Assembly: GCA_963575745.1 (NCBI GenBank)
Contig: CAUYUJ010016072.1
Span: 126,001-190,000 of the forward strand
DNA length: 64,000 bases
Direction of reading: 5' to 3'
DNA from: Prorocentrum cordatum
Lineage: Eukaryota > Sar > Dinophyceae > Prorocentrales > Prorocentraceae
Positions 22,739 through 33,684 of this stretch are shown in pieces. The position numbers and the translations under genes were made by a program. The notes beneath the pieces are model-generated. The model was not told where the DNA came from. It worked only from the letters and a program-made list of their open reading frames with translations, and ran no database searches. Within the stretch, counting starts at the first letter, position 1; every line of letters begins with the position of its first letter.

Positions 22739-22750
22739 TGGCAGCGGAGC
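22739..22750 (+). promoter_or_regulatory. Primer-binding-like site of the Copia element
   Basis: TGGCAGCGGAGC, two bases after the 5' LTR, matches TGGTATCAGAGC (common Copia site for initiator tRNA-Met) at 9 of 12 positions. Confidence 0.6.
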
Positions 22751-22771
22751 GTGAGTTGACAGATCCACGGC

Positions 22772-22956
22772 ATGTCTCGCAGTGCATCCCCTGGGGCGCG
22801 CGATGGCCTCTCAGAAGAGATTCGTCAGCAGATCGCTGCTGCCGTTGGAGCGGCGGTGGCGGAAGCAATGAGGACTGGAGCGCCGGGCTCGGCGCCCGGC
22901 CCCGAGGCAACGAGGACTGGAGTGCCGAGTTCGGGGCCCGGTCCCGAGGAGACGTA
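22772..22956 (+). CDS. gag, N-terminal exon-like fragment (5' of inner insertion)
   Basis: The ATG at 22772 is the first after the primer site and begins MSRSASPGARDGLSEEIRQQ. A helical Ala-rich stretch (AAAVGAAVAEAM) and two GxPSSGPG-like repeats follow. The frame runs 61 codons to the TA at the inner element's left border. Beyond the border it would end within the TIR at 22976-22978. If the inner element is removed with one TA kept, this frame continues into the long gag-integrase frame at 37449 without a stop: 185 + 4768 bases gives 1651 whole codons. That makes this the true start of the Copia polyprotein. Confidence 0.75.
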
Positions 22957-22991
22957 CCCAGAGGGTTGTAGGTTCTAAATCGTAGAACGTG
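22957..22991 (+). repeat. Left terminal inverted repeat of 14.5-kb element
   Basis: Begins CCCAGAGGGTTGTAGGTTCT. The reverse complement at 37412-37446 differs at positions 13, 23 and 26 of 35. Confidence 0.9.
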
Positions 22992-23110
22992 AAAAAAACA
23001 CTCCACGCGAAGAGAAAGTAGAACGTAGAAATTAGAACGTAGAACGTAGAAATTAGAACGTAGAACGTAGAACGTAGAACATGCACATGCCGCTGAGATC
23101 GCACACTAAA
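22992..23110 (+). repeat. Left subterminal TAGAACG repeats
   Basis: GTAGAACGTAGAAATTAGAA-type units repeat about eight times between 23017 and 23080. This is a candidate transposase-binding array like the subterminal repeats of CACTA elements (inference). Confidence 0.7.
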
Positions 23111-23189
23111 AGTAGATGTAGTAGCTCATTCCCTAATCGGTTCCTTTCTTCTGTCGTTTTTCTCCCATGCAGCCATTTGGGCTCTAGGC

Positions 23190-23425
23190 CGAAAGGCCAG
23201 GACTGCCTCGAGGAGGCCAGGGCGGCCTCGAGGAGGCCAGGGCGGCCTCGAGGAGGCCCAGGAGAGGCCAGAGGAGGCCTAGGAGAGGCCAGAGGAGGGC
23301 CAGGAGGAGAGGCCAGAGGAGGGCCAGGAGAGGAGGCCAGGAGCCAGAGGCCAGCGGAGAGACCAGGAGCCCAGAGGCCAGGAGCCCAGAGGCCAGGAGC
23401 CCAGAGGCCAGGAGCCCAGAGGAAG
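23190..23425 (+). repeat. GAGAGGCCAG minisatellite, left
   Basis: Units CGAGGAGGCCAGGGCGGCCT, then GAGAGGCCAGAGGAG, then CCAGAGGCCAGGAGC, running up to three bases before the ATG at 23428. The same family lies near the right end (36700-37010). Confidence 0.85.
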
Positions 23426-23427
23426 CC

Positions 23428-25756
23428 ATGTCCCGAAAGCTAGGAGCAGCAAAAGAGGAGGACGCCGCGGAGCTCAAGGCTGTGCTCACGAAGCATATCA
23501 GGAGAGCCGAGGACGTAGATTACTGTCTCGATCTCGAGGCCCGCACCGTCGTCGTCGTCGTCGTCGTCGTCGTTATCGTGCACCCTCCCCCATCGACAGT
23601 CTCCTCCTCCTTCTTCCCCTCCTGCCCCTCCCCCTCCTCCTCCTCCTCCTCCTCCTCCTCCTCCTCCTCCTCCTCCCCCTCCTCCTCCTCCTCCTCCTCC
23701 TCCTCCCTGTCCCCCTCCCGTGTCTCCCATTGCTCCTGCTCTTCCTCGTGCTCCTCCTCCTCCCCCTCCTGCTCCTCCCCCCGCTCCTTCCCCGATCCCC
23801 CCCCGCCGCCCACTGCCGCAGGGGGGCGTTGATGCAGAGAAGCTGGTGAAGCAGGCGCCCCTGCTTAAGGGTATCCGTGAAGTGATATCTCCTGCGACCA
23901 CGGTCGCCAGGAAAAAATTAGAACATATCTTAGTTTCAGTGGCTGAGGCGAAGGAGGATCGCTGGCGCCTCGACGACGCACGAGAGAGCTGGGCAGAGGA
24001 CGCCAGTAAGCAAATAATAAGAGGCTGTCGCCAGGCCCGATGCTCGATGGCGGGGGTGATAGGGCAAGTAGGAGGCGGATTGGATAGCTGGCGGATGGCA
24101 TGCAGGATGGAAGAGGGAGGGAGGATGCGGCGGGTAGGGGGGATCGAGTAAAGAGGGGCCGATCGCCAGGATGCTCCCACGCGGGGCTGGCGGGTCCGAG
24201 CGATGCTCCGCCACATCAGCCAGATGGAGTTGAAAGTCAGGCGGCGCGGGGGGGGGGAAGCGGGCGAGGGCGACGAGGAGGAGTCAGGGGTAAGGAGACG
24301 CCGCCTGACTGGTTCAAGGAGCACTTCCCCTCACCCCCCCCCCCGTCGCGCAGGGGCAAAGGCAAGCCGCCCGACTGGTTCAAGGAGCACTTCCTCGAGG
24401 CCGCCAGGGATGAGGAGGATGGGGAGGGATCGGAAGGATGAGACGATCAGAATGAGAGAACGATGAGCATGAGAAGGATGAGGAGGATGGGAGTATGAGG
24501 CAGTGAGAGGTTATAGACGATCCTCTGCTTGCGCCCCTCTCCACTCACCTCCCTGTTTGCCAGCCGCCCTCGCCCCCATCCTTCGGACGGGAGGGCAGGA
24601 GCTTCGCAGTCTCGAGTGCGCCAGCGAGTATTCATACGAGTGGGACAAGGCCAAGCAGGACGGTTGGCGGTGGGGCCTCCTTCCCCTCCTCCCTCTCCTC
24701 CTCCTCCTCCCCCTGCCCCTCCTCCTCACTCGGGCAAGGGAGGCTGCGTGCAGGGTGAGACCGAAGAAGCCGCCTCAGTACGCGACGAAGCATTACGAGG
24801 ATGAGGATGGGGATAAGGTACAGGCGGAGTGGGAGGACGGCACTGTGTGGACAGTAGCGGGCGTCTCGGCAACAGAGTGGCGGGAAGCAAAAGGAGAAAA
24901 CAAGAAAAAGGAGCCACTGTACTCTTATTCCACGGGGGACGAAACTTGGACCTTGACACGGTACACGAGGGATCAGGGGCAGAAACACTTCCTGGCGATC
25001 TGGAAAAACGTTTCCATGTTCGGTCAGTTGACGCTTCAGGATTATTTCGTGAATCCCGAGTCCAAGATGAGGCAGTGGGCCGAGTCAGTGTCCAAGGGAA
25101 GACTCACCAAGGAGGGGTTTGAGAAAGCAGATGCCGAATACGCCAAAGAGATGAAGAAGGGCGCAGCCGTGATGAAGAGGCCCGCTGCCAAGAGGCCAGC
25201 TGCTTCAACCGCCGAGGGCGGCGACCCAGACGGTAGCGATGATGAAGATGGCGACGGACCGAAAAGGAAGCCAGCAACAACGGTGGTCAAACCCGATGAC
25301 GAGGACAAGGCTGCAGTGGATGATTCGAGCGATGACGCTCCAGAACGCGACCGCGGCAGCAGTGGGGACGAAGACGACGAGCCAAAAATCGCGAGGAAGA
25401 GGCCGGCAGGATCAAGTGAGGGCGAGACTGAGGAGAATAAGGGCGAGGAGGAGGAGGACGGGGAGAAGGGCGAGGGAAAGCCGCCAGAGGAGAAGACACG
25501 TGGCAAACCCAAGGGCAAGGCAAAAGGAAAAGCAAAAGCAAAAGCAGGCGATCAGGCAAAGGCTCCGAAAAAGAGAGAGAAGGGCTCAGAGGACGAGGAG
25601 GCGAAAGCAGGCGGCAGCGGCGACAGTCCAGAGAAGGCAGAGGAGGCAAAGAAGACGAGACCCGCAGAGAAAGAGCAGGATGGCGCCAAAAAGAGGAAGC
25701 TTGAAAATAACGATTCTAGCGGTTCTTCCTGCAGCATGGGCAGCGGCTTGTTTTGA
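23428..25756 (+). CDS. Inner-element gene 1: unknown charged protein with KRPAA blocks
   Basis: Family not recognised. Proposed exons: 23428-23538 (MSRKLGAAKEEDAAELKAVL start), 23822-~24050 (GGVDAEKLVKQAPLLKGIRE), ~24175-24440 (ends around DWFKEHFLEAARDEED), ~24596-24669 and 24754-25756. The first intron (23539-23821) has a GC donor and AG acceptor and is filled with GTC and CTC triplets. The fourth (24670-24753) is GT-AG, phase 2, and pyrimidine-rich. The middle junctions are unresolved. The last exon starts VRPKKPPQYATKHYEDEDGD, has a small aromatic-rich domain, then VMKRPAAKRPAA and a long Lys/Glu/Asp tail with KKREK and KKRKLE blocks that look like nuclear-localisation signals. Probably nuclear; role unknown. 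Confidence 0.6.
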
Positions 25757-26226
25757 TTGCTAGAAGCTGGGATGAGGAAGGAGAGATAGTGCGAAGGGGG
25801 TTGATGTGTGAAGCTTTTAGCGGCAAGTGGTCATCACAAAGGTTGCAAGCCATCGCATTGCTCTTGTTGAGCGGGGGCTCATGAGGAAGTTGAATCGAGG
25901 TGGAGTCTGAGACAGCAGAGGTTTGAGGACGAGGTAAGGAGGACGAGGTAAGGATGAGGATCAGACGCGCGACTGCGTGATGCGGCTTCGCTCCGCCGGG
26001 GCGCGCCTGCGGCTTGCAGATATTGCCGCGCTGTGCGCGCGCTTCGGACAAAAACAATGTGAAACCTAAATCGTCTTTAGCGTCGTCATCACGCACGGCT
26101 TTCCCTCCGAGATCGTTCGATACGTTTCGGTTCAAGTGCCCCTTGCAGGGGCGCGCGGACCCCCCCCCCCCCCTTCGGCGCAGCACCTGGGGTTGAGCGG
26201 GGCCCCAGCGGGCCCTTGCCATCGCG
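25757..26226. other. Intergenic spacer between inner genes 1 and 2
   Basis: No exon recognised. Contains a GC-rich inverted motif around 25983-26010 and a 13-C run at 26160. Confidence 0.4.
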
Positions 26227-29200
26227 ATGGCAGCTGCGAGCAGCTCGCACGCTGAGGACGTGAAGCATACTCTCGAAGTGGGGCAGCAGCAGCAGAATAG
26301 GGGAAGATAGTGACGATGAGGCGTGGGAGGGAGGGGGAGGGGGAGGATGAGGAGGGAGAGGGTATGTCCACGACGGCAGATTAGCATGCGGGAGGTGCGA
26401 TCTCGGCCAGGACTCTGCCCCGCCGCCTGGCTACTACGGCACGGATGCTGGAGAGCCGATCGACCTTGAGGAGGAGACTGGGTGTAGGGTAAGGGGGGGG
26501 CGCACGTGACGGGAAGCGGGCGAAAGAATTGGATAGATTAGAGGGATTGCGACGCATTCAGCGCATGGGTGCTAGTACGTGGCACGGACGATGGTATGGG
26601 AGCAAGTAGTTAGAGAAAGAGAGATAGAGAGAGATATATGGAGAGAGAGGGAGAGAGGATGACGCGTTCCGCTTGGAGGAGAACTGCGCATGGGTGGTAT
26701 CACCGCGACAGGGGCAGGTGCTGTCCTTGAAAGAACGCTGGGATCTCATTAAGAAAAAGCACGAAGCAGCACTGAAGGCGACCCGCCGATGAACGCACGA
26801 GACTGATAATGTACTTACCCCCCTCGCCAATCCCACCTTCCACCCTTCCCAGCCGCCCTTCGCCCGCAGGCAACGCAGACGGTGCCAGAGTCACCGTGCT
26901 CCGTTGAGTTGATGTCGGACCGCCAGCTGAGCGCAGGAGAGAAGCTCGAATATAGAAGGCTAAAGGGGATCGCAAAAAGACTGGAAGCAGGAACAGGCGC
27001 ATCATCAGCAGCAGAAGGAGCAGAGGCAGATTCCGAGGGCAGGAGCAGGCGCAGGAGCAAGCGCCAGGAAGCAGCAGACGGAGGAGGAGAATCTGCTCCA
27101 CAGCCCGCTCCAAGCACGCCGCCAATCAGGACAGTCGGAGCTGTGGGCTCCCCGTCCCCGCCGCCCAGCGCAGGACTGAACTCGTCGAATTCGTCAGTGT
27201 GCGATGAAGAAGGGATGCAAAAAGAGGCGGAAGCGATCTTCGAGCTCCAAAAGAAACACGAAGCGCTTGAGAAAGAACGCAAAGAAGAGGGGGAGAAGGA
27301 GCGTCAGCTTCATGATCTAGATATAGACCTAGCTTGGAAAAAGATGGAAGCAGAACGCGAAGAAGAAAAAGAAAAGATGAGACTTGAGAACGAGAGAGCC
27401 GAGGAGGAGATGAGAAAAGCTGAAGAGGATGAAGCAGCGGCGAAGCTGAAGAGAAAACAGGAGAAGGAGGAGCCAAAGAAGGAGCGACAGCAGAAACGAG
27501 AGGAGCACGAGCAGCTAATGCAAAAATACAGACAGGTGTTCGAAAGAGTCGAAGGGGTTGCAAGCAGGGTGCAGCTGATGAAACACGAGAACAAGAAAAA
27601 AGAGGAGCAACTGGAAGAGGACGCCAAATCTTTGACAAGCGTGGGTACACCAGGAAACCAAGAGAGCAAACGACACGCATCCGAATCGCTGCAACCACCG
27701 CCCCCCAAGAAGCAAAACGGAACTGGCGAGGACGCCCCAGGAAGTTCCCGCCCCCTCCAGGCCGTAGAGTCTGCGGCGCCGACCCCGAATATGGATGCTG
27801 CGCAAGTTGAGGCCACGGATGGGAGCAGCCTGGTAAAGCTACTTCAAACGCAGATCGCAAACATCCAGAATGAATCCGCAATTCCGCGCTCGGAGGAGGA
27901 AGCCCACACTGTAATGCAGGCCAAGCTCGCTGACCTTTACAAGACAAATCTGCTGACGAAGGTGGAAGGGATGAGGAAAAAGGATCCTAGGTACAAAGCT
28001 CTCCTGAAGAAGGATGGCGACAACGACGAGGATGAGGATCTCGATGAAGTCTTCGGCCAGCTAAGCGCATATGACAAAAAAGAGAAGATGTACTACGACA
28101 AGATGGAGGCAGCGGGGTGCAAATTCACCCTGGACACCACTCAAGGCAATGAAGCTGCAGGGCGATGCAAACGCGCGAAGGAAGCAAGCAAGACGATCCA
28201 GGAGGAATACAAGCAGGAGAAAGGCTGGAAGGCACAGAAGGAATACAGGGCTAGGTGGGCAAAAAAATGCCACTTAGATTGGAAGAAGGATGTGAAAATG
28301 GAGAAGGGTGAGAGCATGGAGAAAGAGGAGGCTGCTCTGGGGGAATATTGCACGCTTGGACGGATCGCGTGGCTAAAGGGGGGTGGGCCAACTGGCCTAG
28401 CCATTGCAATTAACTATTGCACGAGTTGTGCGATCATGGGCGGGATCTACACAAGATACTGTGATCTGGGAGGCATCCTTGAATTTCTCCTCGTGCGTCA
28501 CCAACTGAACGACAGATTCACGAGAAGGTGGACTCGCACTGAGAAGTGGTTGAACGAAACGGCTCTTGAGGATGGGGCGGCGGCGGCCAGCAGAGAGAGA
28601 GGTGCAGGCGGCGACGAAGAAGAGGAACCACCGCCTAAGAGGAGAAAGATCGAGGATCAGGAAGAGGAGGGCGCAGCGGGCTCCGACGAAGAGGGCGACA
28701 AACCAAAGAAAGACAAGAAAGATAAAGACACTGCGGACAACGAGCAGAAGACTAAAGACAGTGAGAAAGGCAAGAAGACCAAAGAGGCTGGCAAAGAAAA
28801 AGACAAAGACGGTGGCAAATCAAAAGGCGGCGTCAAGGAGAAAGACTGTGGCAAGGCGCCTAAAGAGCCTAAAAAAAAACACCAGAGTGGCTGACCAAGT
28901 TCAGAGCCGTGAAGCAGGCATACACGCAGGCCCTTGGTGAGGTATCCAAGGTGGAGGCTCTCATTAAGACCGACAAGTCCTGCGAGAAGCTGAATAACCT
29001 GAGGAAGCCGATGGACGACCAGCTGAATAAGGCGCCTTGATTGGCGTGCCGATCGTCCATGGGCTTCCCATAGCTCGTCAGCTTCTCGCGCCCGCCCCTC
29101 CTGCCATTAATTCGGGAATTTGATACCTCGAAGCTGCCTGTCCACCTCCACCGTTCAGCTCGTCCGCCGCGCGTGCACCCTGGAGTTCTTCGGACCCCTC

Positions 29201-29820
29201 GCCCCGCATCCTGAGCCCGTGGGCGTGTTTAAATCATCTTCTTGTCGTCTGATTCTCTTCCTTGGCCTCCCTCCTTCTGCTCACCTCTCCTTACAAGGTA
29301 TCCTATCTCATGGTGCTCCCCGCCCTCCGTCCGTGCCCAGGTGCAGAGCCTGTTTGCCAGCGAGAGCCTGCAGAAGATGATGGTCACGGATGAGGCCTCG
29401 CACAAGAAGCAGGCGCGGCTGGATGAGCATTCGAAGAGGGACGAGGCGGGGATGTGAGGATTTGGGGAAACCGATTGGAGGGTGTAGATTTTGAGAGGGG
29501 CCATTTCGCCATGACTCCCAGAGCCCAGGACAACGGTTTCGGGTTTAGACGCCCCCCCCCCCCCGAAAAAAAGCGGCCTCCAGGTGACTGCAGCTGAGTT
29601 TGAGACACAGTGTGGCAAGGTGGCGGGCTGGAAGAAAGACATCGAAGAGCTTCTCCTGGAAGCAAAGGTTCTAGTCCGCCAGGCTTGGGCGAGAGACGAA
29701 GAGGAGATGCGTCTGCGCGAAGCTGCGAAGCCCAAGGGATCGAGCGGCAAGAAGACTGCGATCAAGAAGGACAAGAAAGAGAAGCAGAAGAAAAGTGAGA
29801 GCCCGAGCGACTCGGACTAG
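26227..29820 (+). CDS. Inner-element gene 2: multi-exon coiled-coil protein
   Basis: Family not recognised. Proposed exons: 26227-~26298 (MAAASSSHAEDVKHTLEVGQ), ~26383-26489 (CGRCDLGQDSAPPPGYYGTD), ~26660-26790 (CAWVVSPRQGQVLSLKERWD), 26877-~29035, ~29341-29455 (VQSLFASESLQKMMVTDEAS) and ~29587-29820 (WKKDIEELLLEAKVLVRQAW, ends SESPSDSD). The main exon encodes a Lys/Glu coiled coil (27230-27620). A globular part follows (KMYYDKMEAAGCKFTLDTTQ; then GYxx-like IAINYCTSCAIMGGIYTRY), and then an acidic/basic tail. A nine-A run at 28870-28878 shifts the frame: upstream text ends at 28894, while WLTKFRAVKQAYTQALGEVS continues in the next phase to 29038. Either the copy is mutated there or the run slips. 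The CxxC in exon 2 may bind zinc. Confidence 0.55.
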
Positions 29821-30330
29821 GAGGCCGAGGAGAGGAGAGGCGCCGACGGCAGGAAGCCCCAGGAGAGGCGCAGGCGGAAGCTCGAAGAGAGGCGCCGCAG
29901 GCAGAAAGCCCGAGGAGAGACGCTGGCGGCGGGAAGCCTGAGGAAGGCTGCTCGAGGCAGGAGGCCTGGAGCGCAGGAGGCTTGCGGAGGAGCGAGGAAT
30001 TGAGGAGGGGTTCTGGAAAATGGGATCCGATCCAGGGCCGATCCAGGAAAAACCTGATCCGACGTGGTTTTCACCGAAAATTCCATCCGCCCAGCCGCCC
30101 ATGTACCGGAGGAATTACGTAGGAATGTTGGGCGGAGGGAATGCGTAGGAAAGAGGAGGAAACCATATATATATATATATGTAAAAAAACGACAACGTAG
30201 GAGAAACATGTACCGGAGGAATTGCGAAGGAGTTGCGTAGGAGTTTGGGGGGCCTCTTTGGGGAGAGGGGATTTCTGGCGGGGAAGCGTTCGCGAGCGGC
30301 CCGATTGGGCCCCAGCCGAAAATTCAAACC
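29821..30330. repeat. Gene-2 downstream repeats: GAGAGGCG units and GTAGGAATG units
   Basis: 29821-29990 is a minisatellite of GAGGAGAGGCGC/GGCAGGAAGCC units. 30105-30260 carries CCGGAGGAATTACGTAGGAA-type repeats with an (AT)n tract at 30163-30181. The GTAGGAATG word links it to the block after gene 3. Confidence 0.65.
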
Positions 30331-30652
30331 TTCGACGGCTGTGACTCGTGCCAGGCGCTGAGGCTGCAGCTGCTGAGGAGGGAGGAGAGCCAGGCGGCGG
30401 GAGGCACGCGAGCGCGAGGCAGCCGAGCACTGAGCATTCCCTGCTGTGGACGGGGCCGCATGGGACAGTGCGAGCGGGTGCCCAGGAAAATGAGAAGGCA
30501 GATCGTAGAACGTAGAGCTTCGGAGAGTGGGCGTGGGGCCCATGCGAGGGAGGAGGGCGGGAGGAGCAGTGATGGGAGGGGGAGGGGGGGGAGAGGAGGA
30601 GGAGGGGGGGGAGGAGAGGAGGGGGAAGAGAGGAGGAGAGGAGGTTGAGATG

Positions 30653-30706
<54 letters not shown>

Positions 30707-30747
30707 GAGCGTTTGTATTTGCAGCAGCAACGTTGGCTCAATCTAAG
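30331..30747. other. Spacer with (AG)n before inner gene 3
   Basis: GGAGG-rich DNA and a 50-base (AG)n run at about 30655-30705, ending 43 bases before the ATG of gene 3. No exon seen. Confidence 0.5.
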
Positions 30748-33209
30748 ATGGCGCCCAAAAAAAAGCAATGGCGCCGCCGCTCGAAGGCAGCCCGAGGAGT
30801 GCCAAAAAGGCAGTACATACGCAATGAGGCTGGAGAGGAGATGCGGCTTGCTGGAAGCAAGGCTTTTGAGATCCTGCTAACTGTATGGGCCTCGTGCAAA
30901 AAGATATCAGCTAAAGACTTTTGTGTTGTCTGTGGTTACCTAGCCCAATGCAATGTGCCAGGAGGAAGATGGTCAACTTTCGGTCTTCCGCCCGATCTTG
31001 AATCGGGCAGATACAAAAAAGAAATGGACAAACACTTGCCCAGCGGAGGGCCATTCTACGCTGCTCGAGTGCCAGCGTTCCTGAGTAAGGCTTCGCATGA
31101 ACGCAGCAAGACGGTCCTATTTAGGCAGGTCTTCCACTCGATCGCAGCAGAAGTCGAGGAGAATAAAGACATTCAAGAATCGTTGAGGTACGGTGACACG
31201 GGCGATCACAGCAGTTTCATGTCCAATAGGGTGTACCAAGAACACCCCCACGTCCAGGAGTGCCTACAGGAGGGAGGAGGTTACCCACTGCCTTTGGCAG
31301 TGTACATGGGTGGTGTAAGGTACACGGCGCAGACGGCTGGTCGAAACGAGCTCTCGACTGCGTCAGCTCCGCCGCCCCCTCACCCACCCGCCCCTCGCCC
31401 CTTCACAAGTACACGCGAACAACACATACAACCATTCGGCGTTAGCGAGGGGGGGATAACCATGCAGCTCACGCGCCAGGGTGCTTTGTAACGTCAGTGG
31501 GAGGGCAGCATCTTGGACGTTTCAATAATAAATATGATATCAAAAAAGAGACATCAACTCGGCTTCATGAAGGTGAGCGAGATGTGCGGGTGTGGTTGTG
31601 GCGGGCACTGCTCCATATACTCTATGATGCAGGTTGCGTCCTTCCAGCTGCAATGCCTCATAAAGGGCTCGGTGCCAGACAAGAAACACGACGGGTCAGA
31701 CTGGGAAGCATGGGAGAAACCCACCACGCAATTTTCGTTCAGGAGCGTTGTCGTGCTGCTGAAAGGCGACTGGGCAGAATTCGCCAAATCCATGGGCCTA
31801 ACTGGGTGGGGGTGCGTGCACGACTGCTGTCCGATATGCCCATGTTCTAAGGATGGGCTGCCGATCGTGGACGGCGAGTTTTTGAACAACTGCGGTTTGC
31901 TGTGGGAAGATAGATCTGAGGAGGAGTACGAAGAAACGTGTAAATCCTTCGAGCACGAAGTAGTTGTGGGCACAGAAGAAACGCGCAGGAAGCTGTGGGC
32001 ATTGCTGGTGCCAGTGAAGAACAAAGGCCTCCTGTTGAAAGCCGATTGTCCGCCCTTAGGCTTGCTGGAAGGTGACCGTCTTGAGCCGTCTCCTGAATGC
32101 CTGATACCTCTCGAGTTTCACAAGGTACCCTTGCCCTTCAAAGCTGTGTTCTGGCGACCGAGATGCGATTGCCTGGGGCGGAAACTAGGCTCAGTTACTC
32201 ACAGGTCCCCCCTGTTCAGCGCGGCGCTCGGGACATCGCCAGTGCGGTCGCTCGCGCTAGACACGTTGCACACGGTGCACCTTGGATGCATGCAGAGGTA
32301 TGTCAGCGCGGTCTTGCGCAGACTCACGTTTGCAAATCCTTGGGGCGCGCCGCGATCAACGGTTTGGAACCGACTTGAGGCAGAACTCATGACATATTAT
32401 GAGGAGGAGGAGGTGCCGCATGAAAATAGGATCGGAACGCTGAACGAGAAGATGTTTCCAGGAGAGGAGTGCGCCTGCTTTGGAGGAGGAATTTGCAAGT
32501 TGAAAGCTTCGGAAACCTTCCAGATTCTGAAGTTCGCAGTCAACAAGTTGAAGTATCATGTAGGTTCGGGCTGCGAAGTCCCGCATGGAAAGGAGCTCGT
32601 TGAAGCAGGTGAGGCCCTGCTTACTTGGATGCGGGTTTACCACTCCGCGAGGTCTAAGCCGACAGTGTCGGAATACCAAGTGTTGCGCGAGAGTTGCGTC
32701 GTTTTCCTGGTGAACTGCGACCTCGCTAAGATCCACTTCACTCCGAAGTTCCACCTCTTCGGGCACCTGACGAAAAGGAGCATGGGGTTAAAAACTTGAA
32801 CCACTGGAAGCATTATAAGGAGGAGAAGGGGAGGATGAGGAGGAGGAGGAGGAGGAGGAGGAGGAGGAGGAGGGGGAGGGGGAGGAGGAGGAGGAGGAGG
32901 ACGGGTCAGGGAACGGGAAAGATGCGAAGGATGAACAGGGAAGGGGGGCATGAGAAATGAAGGGGGGGGTTCTTGTGCACCCCTAGGAGCGAATACATGG
33001 GGTCGCCTTCAGAGTACGACACTTTCGTGGATGAGTCTCTAAACTATCTTTTGAGGCTGTGCGCAGAACGGTCCCACAGGGCCACCATGGAGAAATCAGT
33101 GTTCCAATGTTTCGAGGTCCTCGGCCGCATGAACACAGTCACCCACTTGTACGGTAACATCCAGGATGGCGACCCCAGAACCATGAATAAGCGGCCCAGA
33201 GAGGATTGA
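30748..33209 (+). CDS. Inner-element gene 3: CACTA/CMC (TNP2-like) transposase candidate
   Basis: ATG at 30748 gives MAPKKKQWRRRSKAARGVPK, a basic N terminus. Exon 1 runs to about 31350 (LPLAVYMGGVRYTAQTAGRN). A ~155-base intron ends near 31503. Exon 2 runs to 32786. A GT-AG intron, 32787-32986, holds (GGA)n. Exon 3 is 32987-33209. Visible features: SEMCGCGCGGHC, then LKGDWAEFAK (Asp 31768-31770), a Cys-rich CCPICPC cluster (31825-31845), LALDTLHTVHLGCMQRY (Asp 32260-32262), KFHLFGHL (32749-32772), and across the last splice EYDTFVDES (Glu 33033-33035). The order D, CxxC, D-x-LHxxxLG, Hx-HL, E parallels TNP2/Transposase_21 enzymes. All putative catalytic residues are present and there is no internal stop. 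A dinoflagellate-specific relative of unknown activity is the alternative. Confidence 0.55.
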
Positions 33210-33231
33210 TGCCAGAGGGTTGATGGCATAT

Positions 33232-33612
33232 ATAGCAAAGCATTCCTTCGCAACATTCCTACGCGCGACATTCCTACTCTAACTCCCTCGCTCACTTTCC
33301 CACGCACAGCATTCCTACGCACTCACTTTCCTACGCAACTTCAAACTCCTACGCACCCACTTTCCTACGCAACTCCTTCGCAACTCCTTCGCCTCCTAAA
33401 GAGAAACACATAATAACTCCTACGCAACTCCTTCGCAACTCCTACGCTCCCAACTCCTGCGCCCCCAACTCCTACGCCTCGAATTCCTGCGCTCCCAATT
33501 CCTACGCGTAGGAATGTCGAGCGTGGGAATGTGCGCCGTAGGAATGTTGAGCGTATGAATTTGCAACGTAGGAGTTCTGACCGTAGGAATGTTGACCGTA
33601 GGAATGTGGTGA
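33232..33612. repeat. Inverted GTAGGAATG array after gene 3
   Basis: The left half is CATTCCTACGC and AACTCCTACGC units; the right half is CGTAGGAATG and CGTAGGAGTT units. They meet at the perfect 18-bp palindrome ATTCCTACGCGTAGGAAT (33498-33515). The whole block could fold into a long hairpin. Confidence 0.8.
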
Positions 33613-33684
33613 ATTCTCTATATGCAGCCGCGCTCGGCTGAACCCTGGCTGCGCTCCAGCGTGCGGCCGCGGCCGTGCGACGCC

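Noticed and set aside
22738-22971. The open frame from 21646 reading through the 5' LTR to 22971 as one protein
   Set aside because: It crosses the YR-Copia junction; LTR borders and target duplication show two different elements joined by insertion.
23440-24324. 294-codon reverse frame with a long Gly run
   Set aside because: It covers the triplet-filled first intron and exons of gene 1 on the other strand; composition is repeat-derived.
26815-27947. Long open frames antisense to inner gene 2
   Set aside because: Leu/Ser-rich mirror of a Lys/Glu-rich sense strand; no domain, and the sense frame has exon structure and coiled-coil pattern.
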